Positions 10,939 through 23,400 of a stretch of 64,000 bases of DNA are shown here, in pieces; the stretch's first letter is position 1, and every line of letters starts with the position of its first letter. A model generated the notes under the pieces. It was not told the origin of the DNA. It saw only the letters and a list, made by a program, of their open reading frames with translations, and ran no database searches. Made by a program: the position numbers and the translations under genes. The DNA is from Lycium barbarum (taxonomy: Eukaryota > Streptophyta > Magnoliopsida > Solanales > Solanaceae). The stretch is from positions 116,436,376 to 116,500,375 of the forward strand of contig NC_083342.1 of assembly GCF_019175385.1 (NCBI RefSeq), read 5' to 3'.

Positions 10939-13170
10939 ATGAAGGGGATGCCCTTGCCCTTTGAATTTGAGGGGAAGGGGGTGTTAGACTTAGAAGTTTT
11001 GTTCAACAAAAATAGTGACTTGAATTCTTGGAACCACCACAATAAGAATAGCAAAGAAAGTAGTTACTTTGTAAATAGTCCAAGTGCTGTCCTGGATACT
11101 ATAAGGAGTCCAAGGCCTATTACTTCCTCTTCAACCCTGTCTTCATCTCTGGGTGGTGGTGGTGGTGGTGGTGGTGGCGGCGGCACTGCTTCCACAGACA
11201 CTGCAGGCGGCGGCGTGGCGGCAGTTTCAGCAAACAAAAGGCAGCAAGACAACACCACTGCCACCAGCTCCAATGTGGGAGGAGCTGAATCTGAGGTCCC
11301 ACCCCAATCTCTTGAGATGGGTGCTGCTGCTGGAGGAGAGAAATGTGCTATGGAGGAGTGGGAAGGTGGGTTATCTGAGTCTGTTATGGCTTCTCCTTGC
11401 CAAGAACAGTCTATACTCAGGTGGATCATGGGAGATGTGGATGACCCTTCCATGGCTAACTTGAACAAGGTCTTGCAGGTTAGTGGCCCTGGAGGGGACA
11501 ACTATGAATTCAATGGAGGATTTGGGGTTGTGGATCAAGGCTTTGGTGTAGACCCAGTTGCCCAAATTGGTAGCTTCATGCCTGCGATTAGCTCATCTGT
11601 TTCTGTCTCAAGTTCAGGTTTTCCTACCACCAGAATGAACAGTGACAAGATTGGCTCCACAAATCTCCCTCAAAATCCAATCTTTCCTTCATTGCCTAAC
11701 AATCTTGGGTCGGTTGCTTTTGGCCAGACACAGTTTGAGAGCACAGATTTGAAGCCTCAGAGTTTCAATTCACAGTTCTTGATAAACCAGCACCAAACAC
11801 AGATTCCTCAGAACCCATCGTTTCTTTTGCCATTGCCATTTGCACAGCAGGAGCAAAATCTTGTCTTGCCACCGCAGGCGAAAAGGCAAAATCTTGGAGG
11901 GCTTGAACCGGGCTCTCAGATCTCCAAAGGACTGTTTGGGCACCAGCAGCCAACACCGTCTCAGCTCCAGTTGCTTCCCCATTTCAGGCCAGGAGCAGTG
12001 GGGACAAAGCCAAAGATGGTGGGGGAAGAAATGGGTCAGTTTCATCAGCTACAACAGCAGCAGCAACAACAACAACAAGGGATTATTGACCAGCTATTCA
12101 AAGCTGCAGAGCTGGTCCAGACGGGGAATCCGGTACTCGCGCAAGGGATATTGGCGCGGCTCAATCACCAGCTCTCTCCAATTGGTAAGCCTTTCTATAG
12201 GGCTGCTTTTTATTGCAAGGAAGCTTTACAATTGCTACTCCATGCCAACACCAACAACTTCAACAACCACCCCTCTAATTCGCCTTTTAGTCTCATTTTC
12301 AAGATTGGTGCCTATAAGTCTTTTTCTGAGATCTCACCAGTTGCACAGTTTGCCAATTTTACTTGTAACCAAGCCCTTCTTGAGGTCTTGGATGGGTTTG
12401 AAAGAATTCATATCGTAGATTTCGATATCGGTTATGGCGGGCAATGGGCCTCCCTTATGCAAGAGCTTGCCCTGAGAAGTGGTGGCGCACCTACTCTAAA
12501 AATAACTGCATTAGCCTCACCCTCCACACATGACCAGCTAGAGCTTGGACTCACCAGAGAAAATTTGATCCATTTTGCTAGCGAAATCAATATGGCATTC
12601 GAGTTTGAAATTCTAAGCATCGATTCGTTAAATTCAACGTCATGGTCACTGCCTCCTCTAGTCTCAAAGAATGAGGCAATTGCTGTCAACCTTCCAGTTA
12701 GCTCTCTTTCGAGCTATCAATTGTCGCTTCCATTGGTTCTTCGTTTTGTGAAGCAATTGTCACCTAGGATTGTGGTTTCTGTGGACAGAGGTTGTGATCG
12801 GACTGACCTGCCATTTCCAAATCATGTAATTCAAGCCCTTCAGTCCTACTCAAACCTTCTCGAGTCACTAGACGCTGTAAATGTGAATTTTGATGCCCTC
12901 CAAAAGATAGAGAGGTTCTTGCTCCAACCAGGAATTGAGAGAATTGTAATGGGTCGTTTTTGTTCCCCTGAAATGACGCAGCATTGGCGGGCACTGTTTT
13001 TGTCATCTGGATTCTCCCCATTATCTCTCAGCAATTTTACAGAATCACAGGCCGAGTGTGTAGTCAAGAGGACTCCTGTTCGAGGTTTCCATGTGGAGAA
13101 GAGACAGTCTTCGCTTGTTCTCTGCTGGCAGCGGAAGGAGCTCATCTCAGCTTCAGCTTGGAGGTGCTGA
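10939..13170 (+). CDS. SCL6: GRAS transcription factor, SCL6/HAIRY MERISTEM (LOM) type
   Basis: Single-exon protein of 743 residues. Members of this GRAS branch keep shoot meristem cells undifferentiated and control branching and chlorophyll synthesis; they act in the nucleus. The N-terminus MKGMPLPFEFEGKGVLDL is typical of SCL6/22/27 proteins. A glycine run lies at about residues 71-82 and a glutamine run at 371-380. The GRAS domain follows: first leucine-rich region (IIDQLFKAAELVQTGNP), VHIID motif as IHIVDFDIGYGGQW (from about 490), second leucine-rich region (LTRENLIHFASEINMAF), and a C-terminal SAW block with RFCSPEMTQHWRALF and final SAWRC. A TAG directly before the ATG (10936-10938) fixes the start on the 5' side. 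The miR171 site lies within the coding region. Petunia HAM (about 720 residues) is similar in length; Arabidopsis LOM proteins are shorter. Confidence 0.97.
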   Translation: MKGMPLPFEFEGKGVLDLEVLFNKNSDLNSWNHHNKNSKESSYFVNSPSAVLDTIRSPRPITSSSTLSSSLGGGGGGGGGGGTASTDTAGGGVAAVSANKRQQDNTTATSSNVGGAESEVPPQSLEMGAAAGGEKCAMEEWEGGLSESVMASPCQEQSILRWIMGDVDDPSMANLNKVLQVSGPGGDNYEFNGGFGVVDQGFGVDPVAQIGSFMPAISSSVSVSSSGFPTTRMNSDKIGSTNLPQNPIFPSLPNNLGSVAFGQTQFESTDLKPQSFNSQFLINQHQTQIPQNPSFLLPLPFAQQEQNLVLPPQAKRQNLGGLEPGSQISKGLFGHQQPTPSQLQLLPHFRPGAVGTKPKMVGEEMGQFHQLQQQQQQQQQGIIDQLFKAAELVQTGNPVLAQGILARLNHQLSPIGKPFYRAAFYCKEALQLLLHANTNNFNNHPSNSPFSLIFKIGAYKSFSEISPVAQFANFTCNQALLEVLDGFERIHIVDFDIGYGGQWASLMQELALRSGGAPTLKITALASPSTHDQLELGLTRENLIHFASEINMAFEFEILSIDSLNSTSWSLPPLVSKNEAIAVNLPVSSLSSYQLSLPLVLRFVKQLSPRIVVSVDRGCDRTDLPFPNHVIQALQSYSNLLESLDAVNVNFDALQKIERFLLQPGIERIVMGRFCSPEMTQHWRALFLSSGFSPLSLSNFTESQAECVVKRTPVRGFHVEKRQSSLVLCWQRKELISASAWRC
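12147..12167 (+). promoter_or_regulatory. miR171 target site in the SCL6-like mRNA
   Basis: The 21 bases from 12147 (core ttggcgcggctcaatca) are the exact complement of canonical miR171 as I know it. The site encodes residues 403-410 (GILARLNH) in the first leucine-rich region. In this gene family miR171 directs cleavage of the mRNA at this conserved place, which restricts protein level in differentiating tissue. The match is seen directly; cleavage in this species is inferred. Confidence 0.93.
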
Positions 13171-16100
13171 GGAGCAGGAATTAATTCGCAGCTACCAACC
13201 AACCACCCATGAAAAAGAAGGTGCTGCATAAGTCATAATATATCACTGTTTTAGTATTGAACCTTTCAATTTTTGTTGCCCGCAATTTTCATTTGCTAAT
13301 TTCCTGTGGCGTAGGCAGATTGTTTTGGCATTATAAGAAGAATCAGACATTCTGTTAACTGTTCTGCTATAGTTGCTTATATCAGGGTTTATGTTAATCA
13401 TGTTATTATTGTCATGGTGCTCTATGATTTTCTAGAGGTAGGCCTCCGCTGCTTCTAGTTATTGCCGGGAACCTTGTTGTAATCTTGACAACATTACAAA
13501 ACCAGAAATTTAAAAAGACGGAATTTTAACCCGTTTCATTGACGCTTCTGTGTTATGTATATTGCATTGATTGTCGCACTAGCATGGCATGCTTTAGTTG
13601 TGATTATTTACTTTTAAAATTTTAATGAAGCAATTGTTTAACCATGAGGGAACGATCCTCATCACGTCCTGATCTGGATAGTTCTGTAGTTAATCATGAG
13701 ATTTGCTATTCCATGATATTACTGGAACCAGGTACCTCGTGATTACAGAGTTTATCACTTCTCCAGGGATTCCACTGGGTGGAATTATCTGTGACATCGG
13801 TGAATCTTCTGTGTAAGTTGCTAGTATATGTCATTGTTCTGTCTTAGCTCTATGCCAACATTATATTGCTCAAAGTCTTGCTCGTATTATAAATTTGAAG
13901 ATATGTCATCTGCATTAGTTATATACACCTGGCCGCCTCCTTAACTTGTCCAGTGGAAATATACTCTTGCCAACCCCCACAGCGGAGAAATTGCAAAGAA
14001 TAGATAAGAGATGTCAGAGAAGTTACATGAAGAACATCCTCATGCAATACCTTTAAGTATTTGATTATGCTAAATGTTTTGACACACTGATTAATTATCC
14101 AATTAGCTATCGCCCATTGCATATAGTTATGAGAGAGCAGATAGACTTGTTCTTTCTTCAGCCCATACATGACCATGTCTGACTATTCCAGTTGTCTGGG
14201 AAATGTGGAGTCCTAGTCATTCTGTTATCCTAGCTCATCCATTTTCGGAACCCTCAATTGATCAGGGTGCCCATGAATTTCAATGTGTTCTAGGAAACAA
14301 CGGTCGGATGTTGGCCTAAATTCCATTTAGTACATGCATTTTTAGAAACTATATTGCTACCTGCAACGGCGTTTCGAATTATCTATTAGGTAGTTGCATT
14401 ATACTATTACTTTTTGTATTAAATAATGAAGTTAATCATTTTTGTATAATCTATCACGTTATTATGCATGCCAACACTTGTATTATATCTATTATAATAC
14501 ATTGAATTTGCTGCGCTTTAGTGTATAATTTCTTTAATATCTGTCCTAATCAAATCACATGGGGTTTGCAGTATTGGACCCCCACATGAGTAGTTTAATC
14601 TCTCTTACCTTTCCTTGGAAGTTCTGCATTCATTATTTTAATCTGGCAATATCTTATACTAAATCACAAAATTAAACGAGAAAGGCCATGTTGGACGAAG
14701 AGAGTTATGATAGAGAAAGAAAGAGATGTTTGGCCTTCTTATTAGTAAAATGATTAGTTGAAGATTTTTATGTTTCTTTGCAAACAATAAGCGGACAGCG
14801 GTGTTGTGCCTTTGATGTTACTGCCTTTGTGTCATTTTACATTGCTTGTTATGTGTGTTCATATGCATATACTCTTCAGTTTTAAGCTCTGTTTTAGGAT
14901 CCTTTACTTGTGGGGCAGTAGAATCTGTAAATTCCAAGTAGAGGCAGATTACAGTGTCACACTGTTTGTCTCATTCTGTCCTTTTTCTTCCTTCCCTTTT
15001 CAAGGTTCAATGGAGACTCTGTAAGCAAAATAGCAGTTCATATGTTTACTGAGTTGCTCGAATCTTACCATATTGGTATTAACTTCTTGAAGTGTGTATG
15101 GAGAAGGATATGATCAAACCTTATTGTACACTATGTCATCCAAGTGACATAGTATATTCAAAGGGATAAGAAAAGGGGTGGAATTTGTTGCGACACCCTA
15201 TTCATCTGCCTAAAGCCTTAGTGCGTGGTTCGCTCAAATTATCTCGGAAACGACTTTATAGAAGGAAAAAAAACCCTATTTTAATTGACATATGTGACTG
15301 GAAATGGCAAAGGCATGAATTGTGATGGTTTTGGATGCAATTAAAGTGGTAATGCACAATCTTGGGGTGTTAGAACATGCTCATTTATGAAGTTAGCTTT
15401 GAAACAAGGTCTTTGTTTGATTGTTGTTCAAGGCTGTTAATGAAAATGAGAACAACAGCCACTTTCATCATTTAAAAGAAATAGTTATTGTTAAGGACTA
15501 AGGTCATTAATTAACAGAAAAGAAATGGTGACATACTGACAATGTTTCTTTTTAATGTTTACCCTCCGGCTTACTCAAAGATTTTCCTTGTAAAAAAGGC
15601 ATAAAAATATTGCTGATATATGAGCTTTTAAAATCTTTTACTTTAGTCTAAAGCACTTGGGGACAACTGTTTGGACACACTTTTCTTGGTCTGTAGGACC
15701 CCCTTTTGTTTTTTGAGATCAGTGTTTATTTCTGATCGATTCAACGTCACATTGTACCTCCTCTTTCTCTAAGCCAAGTTTGGTGATGCAGAGGGGGCAC
15801 CCTCATTAATTCCTTTTTTTTTTTTGTTCCATTTCTCTACCATCTACCTTGCTCTGATATTTTTTATTCTCTTCACATTTTAGAGTTTTTGTGTTTGTTT
15901 GTCCTTGTAATTTTTTTGTCTTTACATTTTAGATTTTGTGTTTTTTGTCCTTGTTTCCTTTTAAGGGGTCGATTTAGCGTACCATATGAATAACACAAAG
16001 TTTTGCATCACTATGTAATACCATATGAATAGCTAATGCAATGTCTTCGATACAGCGTTCGATTTTTGTCACGAAACTCTCATTACTAGCGCATTATCTA

Positions 16101-18717
16101 ATTTTAAACTCTGCATTACTAATATCGGTACAACTAATGTGACACTTTACTTAGCAAGTGGAACAAAAATACATGCATTAGTGAAATTTGAATAAGAGTA
16201 TCTGTGACAAAAAGTACCTTAAATGAAGTAACTCTTGCATACAAATTTATGTATTCTTAACATATACTACATTCTTAGCAATACTATTAATATTTATTAA
16301 ACGTATAATTTACCATATATTACTTTTTGTAGTACATATCTGCATAACTAGTTCATGTCTTCATGGACTAGATGATATCTAATAATTGTTCCTAGATATT
16401 TTCGAACTGCAGATAAAAGTTTTGGTCCTCGAAAAATTCAAAAATAGCGGGAACGAAGTTGCCAAAACGGGTGACTCATGTACCCCTTTTCATCCAAAAA
16501 AACTTTTACGCCGTAGCTTTGAAGTTTGGGTATTACGTGTTTACATTTTTTTTTGTTTAAAAAAACTCAATTTTGTAAATTAGTTATCAAAATATGCATT
16601 TTTTTTTTTTTTGGTTTTAAATAGGTTTTTGGAACATATTTGGTTCCAAAAAAATAGAATTGGAAGTTAAAGTTAAGAAAGACCATTTGGAAGTTTAGTT
16701 CTGCCTAGATGAATTTTCACTAGAAAAATAAGCAAGAAATTTGTTTAGAAGTAACACTGCATCACACACTGCACAACTTTATTTTGTATTTCTGACAACG
16801 TAGTTTGTTCTAACAATTGGGGTGTTTTACATATAAATGTGACTTTTCTTAGTTTGGATTGAACGTGGATTTGCTGTCTCTTGTCTAATATTGTCTTTAG
16901 CGTGTGCCCACATTAGCTCTTTATTAGTATTAGTTTATTTTTTAAAATAATAATATACCCTCTGTTTCTTCCTCTCACTTCCTTTTTCTCTTATTTTTTT
17001 TATTTTAAAAACCGACTTTAAATAAATAAACAGGTTGGAGGTTTCCTGTGGTCTCGGTGGCAATAAAGTATTTAATTGTGTGAACCATAAAAATTTAGCG
17101 GTTAAGAAAAGGTTTTCTTTTATTTATTTAAGGTTTATTGATCAGTAGAGAAAGGAGCATAAACAAATTCAGAATTAGTGTTAGTCAGTTTGCATAAATG
17201 AGATATAATTATATTTGTAGCGAAAATAATAAATTTAGCTAACTTTACATAATTCGCTATAGATCCACTTAGAGAAAAAGGTGTTTTGTAATCCATATAA
17301 ATATTTCGCTTAGACTTTTGAAACAATAAACACAATTAGTAATATCATAATTTGTTTCCCAATTAGATACAACCTATTTATCGTATATACTGCACATGAC
17401 AAGCCTATTTCGATATTTAATTAATAACGAGGTGTATTTTTCCTTGTCTTTTAATTTTTTTCCTGATTTAGAAAATGGGGGAAATTCTTAATTTCACCCA
17501 TAAAAAATAAAGAAAGCAATAAATAAATTGTGTAATTATTGACATAATTCCGCAAAGCCGTGAAGCACATGGAAACCAAATTATGCAAATGATCGGCGGC
17601 GCATTTTGTTTGACACCTAAATATAGGATAATATTTCATCATTATTAAAAGTTACAATTTAAGTAAGCATTATTGCTCTTACAAATTTTCAATAATAGTT
17701 GACTTTAGCTACAATTATCCTCTGCAGTTGACGAACCAACACAAAATATCAACTGTCTATTTTCTTAGAATAAATTAACATTTAATATATGATTTTCGAT
17801 TATCTAAGGGATCATCCGGGAAGGGGTATAAATGCATTAGAATTATAATACTGCTCGACGTTACAATTTAAATTACAATGTCACCCGTTAAAATACAATG
17901 GCCTTTGTGTCATTATTTAGTTCAACCTTTTCTTTCTTGTAAATTATGATTAGAAACAATTTAAGTGGAAGGAAAAAATGAAACACGTTCCATTTTATTT
18001 AAAGAAGTTAAAATTGTCTTAGATCTTGATTTTGCTGTTCTTGGCAACATGATTAAAAAGCTCCATGATATTGATTAACCACGAGCATAGTTACTTTTTG
18101 CCTTTCACGAGTTAACGTAAAAACAAAAAGGGAAAGTCAGCTGGAGATAAATTTAGCCAAGTGCTACTAAAATTATCTAGGATATAGGCTACTATGTTTA
18201 CGTTTCTTCTCACTGTTATGGGAGTAGTCAAATGAAAATGACAACAGACAAACCTTAAAACAAAAATATAATGAAGTAGGACCTTACGTTTACTACGATT
18301 TGTCTCAATCAACAGGGCTCATGCCACATGTATGGCTCGATGGATATTACAACCTTGATACATTAACTCTAACTTTGCATAAATCTTTAGTACAACTATA
18401 TAATATAAATTTCGATACGAGTACGTGATATATATAAATAAAAAATTAAATCTGAGTATTTTAAGATACCTAGACGGCTAGACGTGTCAAGGGCGAAATG
18501 ATCTCCATTACATTTTAGAGGGGCACCGCCTCGAAAAATAACTATGGATAATTGTTTTTTTTTTTTTTGTATGTAAAATATGTGCGTGACATTTAGTCGA
18601 GGAAGTGAGTGTTATAGTACATAATTGGCAAAATATTTGGTGTGTTTAAAATTTTCCCGTGAAGGAGGCATACAGTGTGGATATGCCGGTGCAAGTTGAG
18701 GGTAAATTATATAAGTA
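13171..18717. other. 3' region of SCL6 and long intergenic stretch
   Basis: The first few hundred bases should be the 3' UTR of the GRAS gene. Beyond that I see AT-rich DNA with scattered short open frames (longest under 90 codons) and no recognised protein, RNA gene or complete mobile element on either strand. Confidence 0.45.
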
Positions 18718-18791
18718 CTTTCTCAGTTTCAATTTGTTTGTTTTACTTTTTTTATTAGTCCGCTTTAATTTGTTTGTTTTACTTTCCCTTT

Positions 18792-18941
18792 TGTAGGAAA
18801 TCAATTCCTTGATTAATTATGATGTTGTGTCATCAATATATACAAAAGACTTACCTTATTTTAGGAGATATTCTAGCTGTACATAATATTCTAGGAAATA
18901 ATCTAGCTGTACATAATAATGACTAATTACAACGGTTATCA
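18792..18941 (-). repeat. 3' LTR of the copia element
   Basis: 150 bp, nearly identical to 23401-23578 apart from a 28-bp segment present only in the other LTR. The adjacent sequence, read on the minus strand, is gactgcgggggtg, the polypurine tract. Confidence 0.95.
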
Positions 18942-21836
18942 CACCCCCGCAGTCGAAGCGGGAGGTGGACGAACGCTTAGACTGTCCCGAAAGTCATCAA
19001 ACAGTACGCGCGGAAGCCCTTTTGTAAAAATGTCTGCAATCTGATATCGGGACGGAACATGAAGGACACGAACCTCGCCACAGGCAACTTTTTCGCGAAC
19101 AAAGTGTATGTCCATTTCAATGTGTTTAGTGCGCTGATGTTGTACCGGGTTGCCTGATAAGTATATCACACTCACATTGTCATAATAAACAAGTGTCGCC
19201 TTTTGGATCGAGCAATGTAGCTCAAGGAGTAAATTCTTGATCCAGCAGGATTCGGAGACAACATTAGCAACTCCTTTGTATTCGACCTCGGCACTAGAAC
19301 GAGAGAGTGTAGGTTGACGTTTTGAGGACCAGGAAATCAAGTTGTCACCGAGAAAGACACAATAGCCAGAGGTGGAGCGTCTGGTATCCGGGCAGCCACC
19401 CCAATCTGCATCTGTATAGGAGACTAAGTTGTTGACAGTAGACTTGTAGAGATGCAAACCAAAATCGATAGACCCCTGAATGTAGCGCAGAATACGCTTA
19501 AGAGCAGCCATGTGTTTATTACGAGGGTCATGCATGTCGAGACACACCTGTTGGACGGCATAAGAGATATCTGGTCTAGTGAATGTAAGGTACTGCAAAG
19601 CCCTAGCAAGCTGACGATACGTAGTCGGATCATCAAATGGTGCATGGTTGGAGGCACTTAGCTTCGGCTTCGTGTCAACAGGTGTAGGAGACGGACTACA
19701 GTGTGACATCCCTGCCCGTTCTAGGATTTCTTCGGCATACTGCTACTGTGATAAAAATAAGCCATCTGCATTACGAGTAACAGCAACACCCAAGAAATAG
19801 CTCAGTGGACCAAGGTCTTTCATGGCAAACTCGGCACTCAAGAGTGCCATAATAGACTTACGAAGATCGTCTGAAGAGGCTGTAAGAATGATGTCATCGA
19901 CATAAAACAATATATATGCAATATCAGAACCCATGCGATAAATGAATAATGAGTGATCAGACTTGCTGTGTGAGAAGCCAATGGTGGCGACAAAATCAGC
20001 AAACCGCTGGTACCAAGCCCGAGGGGCTTGTTTTAGGCCGTAGAGAGATTTCTTCAATAGGCAGACATGATTAGGAAAATTGGGGTCCCGAAAACCCAAT
20101 GGTTGATGCATATACACAGTGTCAGATAGATTGCCATGAAGAAAAGCATTCTTGACATCGAGCTGGTGGATGGGCCAAGAATAAGATAATGCAATACTTA
20201 GCACAGTGCGAATGGATGCCGGCATGACCACCGGACTGAAGGTCTCCTCACAGTCAACACCCTTCAGCTGAGACCTGCTATCACCTACAAGACGGGCTTT
20301 ATGCCTCTCAAAAGAACCATTAGGTTTCTTTTTATGACGGAAAATCCACATTGACCGAATCGCATTAACATTAGCAGGCCGAGGAACTAACTCCCATGTC
20401 TTATTTTCAATTAGAGCATTAAATTCATCCATCATGGCATTCTTCCAATTTAAGTCACGGAGAGCACTTACGAGATTTTTGGGTAATGGAGAGATGGAGG
20501 TAGTGGTCTCGGTGTTAAGGTTGGAGGAATATTTCAAATTAGGTTTGAAAATGCCATTACGGGACCGGGTAGTTATGGGGTGTGGTTGCTGTGGGGAGGG
20601 GGCCGTAGGTGGTGGTAACGGGCTGGAAGGCAGCGGTGCAGGAGCAGCGTGAGGGCTGTCCTGCGGCCGGGGGGGGGGGGGGGGGGGCTGCTGTGGACTA
20701 GGAGTGGCCGCGGGTGGAGGTGGGAGGGGCTTTAGAGGTTTGAGAGATGTAGTTCCAGAATTTCGTTGCATATGATGAGTGATGTATGGATGAACATTAT
20801 GGTCCAAAAATTCATACGTGTGAGATGTAGGAGTATGAAGTTTTGAGAATGGGAATGTGTGTTCATCAAATACCACATGACGGGCAACGAAAATTTTCCG
20901 GGTTGACATATCATAACACTTATATCCCCTATGATCGGAAGGGTACCCAAGAAAGACACAAGGAGTGAACCGTGCTTGTAACTTATGAATGGTGGTGGAT
21001 GGAAACAAAGGAAAACAGAGACACCCAAAAACCCGAAGATGGGAATAGAGAAGATCTTTCTGGTAGAGGAGGAGTTGAGTAGGGGAAGAGGATCCGAGAA
21101 CTTTAGTAGGGAGAATGTTCAAAAGGTATGTGGCCATAGAAAGTGCATGATGCCAAAAAGAGGGGGGCATCGAGGCATGGGTGAGCAGGGTCCGAATTAC
21201 ATTATTTATAGATCGGATGTGACGTTCGACTTTTCCATTTTGAGGAGATGTGTAAGGGCAAGAGAGGCGGAATTGCATCCCATGTTTTTGAGCAAATGGT
21301 TGTAGTGGCCCGTTATCAAATTCTTTCCCATTGTCACATTGTAAATTTTTAATGGACCTTTCAAATTCAGTTTTGACAAGAGCATGGAATGAGGTGAAAA
21401 GAGAGTAAACTTGAGACTTCTTAGAGATAGGAAAAGTCCACAAAAATGTACTAAAATCATCAAGAAATAGTACATAGTAACGATGCCCATTATAGCTAGC
21501 TACGGGCGATGTCCAAATATCACTATGAACTATGTCAAATGGAAAAACAGTGAATGACATCGATTCATAAAAACGTAATTTAACTTGTTTCCTCAAAGTA
21601 CAAAATGAACATAAAAACTGTTTGTTCCTATTACATTCAATAAAATGTTTGCTATGAAGAGAGCGTAAAGTTTGGACTCCCGGATGTCCTAAACGACGAT
21701 GCCATAAATCAGGAGACAAAGCAGTGAAGACGGAAGGAGATTTTGAAGGTGAGGCCTGGATGACGGTGGAGAGTGGATAGAGGTCCCCGCTACTGTTACA
21801 TCTCATTAGTTTGTTCCCCGTCTGGAAATCCTTCAC
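18939..21836 (-). pseudogene. copia pol: integrase, reverse transcriptase, RNase H, one nonsense codon
   Basis: From 21836 downward: integrase zinc finger (HRRLGHPG...CSFCTLRKQVK), catalytic triad (DIVHSDIW, QCDNGKEFDN, SPQNGKVERH), proline-rich linker, reverse transcriptase with intact FYVDDIILTASS, and RNase H (DADWGGCPDTRRSTSGYC, SSAEVEYKG, TKHIEMDIHFVREKV). The only break in this part is TAG at 19743-19745, just after FLSQ; the frame continues unchanged to the stop near 18939. It is much better preserved than the copy at 1-2086. Confidence 0.93.
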
Positions 21837-23263
21837 ATAAAAACCAAACGGGTTAAATTCAACAGAAACCCAGTTATCAATGGCAAATTTTCGGACGGAG
21901 ATAAGATTTTTAATGAGCTTGGTGCATGCAATACATTATTTAAGGTGAGAGGGGGGTGTGGAGGTGAGAGAGTAGTGTTCCCGAAACCATGAATTGGAAT
22001 TACATGCCCATTACCAACAACAATGCGATGATTACTATTGCTCAAATTAAAATAAGATGAGAGTGTACCTTGGTATGAGGTCATATGTGATGTTGCACCG
22101 GTATCCATATACCAATTTCCATCCGGTGGAGCGATAGAGAAATTATGCGTTGCCGCCTCAATGTCCGTCGGAGTGTAGCCAACATGGGGCTGTGCTACCG
22201 AAGTTGTGTATGCCTGTTAAGGTCTGGGCCCGAGAATGCCAGGCTGCATCGCCGGTCGGGGCTGCTGCCGTGGAGCAGTCGGGTAGGGGCATGGTGGAGC
22301 AGCCCACTGTATCGGCCACTGCCCATATGGAGGGTACGGGAGGAGAACGTGGCGCGACTGCTACTGACTGGTGCCGCCAGTCGGCCATTGGTTGGTGTTG
22401 CGGCCACCGTTCTGTCCACCCCCACCGCGGCCATTATGGCGGTTTTGCCCGTTGTTCTTTTCATTATTGTTTTTCTTTTTGTTCTTGTTGTTATTATTCC
22501 TGCCATGATTGGAACTTGAAGAAAAATTATTCTGAGAGTTGGAGTTAACATGTTCCATGTTACCTGGTTGGGCACCGCCAGTAGAGGTAATAAAAGCAGC
22601 ATTCCCGCCGGCTTCCTTGGAGAGATGGTTTTTTAGAGTACGTTCCGCCAGTTTTATTCGGGATCGAACGCTTTCAAAAGGTGGTAATGGGTCTTGATTT
22701 TGGACAAAATCCACCGTGCCAGAGTAGGCCTCTGGAAGACCACCAATGAGTCACAAGATAAGGCGACTATTTGCCACCGGAGCATCCACATCAGCCAGCC
22801 TGTCCGCCAAGGTTTTCACGTGGTTGCAATACGCATCCGCACTTGAAATTTTTTCGAAAGAGACAGCAGCAAGTTCTTTCTCGAGATGGGTTGCCCTGGA
22901 ACCCTTGTTGTATTGAAAGAGAGCCTCCAACCTCTACCAGGCTTTCGCCGCGGTGTCATCCTTCACCAATATGGCTTGAAGTAATTCAGGAGAGATCGTA
23001 CCATATATCTACTGTAAGACTGCCACATCAAGACGATTATAGAGTTCAGGATCAGCTGCCCGTAAGACATCAATTTTGGCCTTAGCTGTGGCCTCTGTAG
23101 GGGGGATAATGTGATGCATCAGGTTATGCACTCGGGCTTGCACCTTAAATAACGCCACCCATGAATGATAAAGACCATTTTCAATGTCCAATGTGAAAGG
23201 AACGAGAGATTTGACATTGGTTATGGAGAGGACAGAGTGAAACTTTGCTCCTGTGTCAGTCAT
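21833..23263 (-). pseudogene. copia gag and protease region, broken
   Basis: A single frame from ATG 23263 downward encodes a UBN2-type Gag (FTLDIENGLYHSWVALFKVQARVHNLMHHI, LEKELAAVSFEKISSADAYCNHVKTLADRL), a long Asn/Gly/Lys-rich tail, then protease with the DTGA active site (MDTGATSHMTS, 22108 downward). In-frame stops: TAG 23009-23011, TAG 22934-22936, TGA 22751-22753, TAG 22361-22363 and TAA 22217-22219. A one-base loss near 21920 moves the frame into pol. I saw no CCHC zinc knuckle in the readable Gag tail; an RG- and N-rich stretch stands in its place. Confidence 0.85.
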
Positions 23264-23390
23264 GGTGGCTTTGAAGACGAAGGAAGGAAGAATAATTGAG
23301 GAAGAAGAGGAACGAATGGGAGAGGGAAGGTGCGGCCAGCTAGGTTAGGGTGGCGGCTAGGTTAGGGTTTTGTGGAGAAGGAAAACCTAG

Positions 23391-23400
23391 TCTGATACCA
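23391..23400 (-). other. primer-binding site (initiator tRNA-Met)
   Basis: Directly inside the 5' LTR the minus strand reads tggtatcaga, complementary to the 3' end of initiator tRNA-Met, the usual primer of plant copia elements. Confidence 0.9.

Noticed and set aside
11064..11501. 145-codon frame opposite the SCL6 N-terminus
   Set aside because: Antisense shadow of the low-complexity coding sequence; the proline run is the complement of the glycine repeat.
11840..12418. 192-codon second frame inside SCL6
   Set aside because: Shadow frame; the GRAS frame carries all conserved motifs.
13919..14176. 85-codon minus-strand frame
   Set aside because: No recognisable domain, AT-rich surroundings, no splice partners found.
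22145..22548. plus-strand frames of 124-132 codons
   Set aside because: Shadow of the copia Gag tail on the minus strand.
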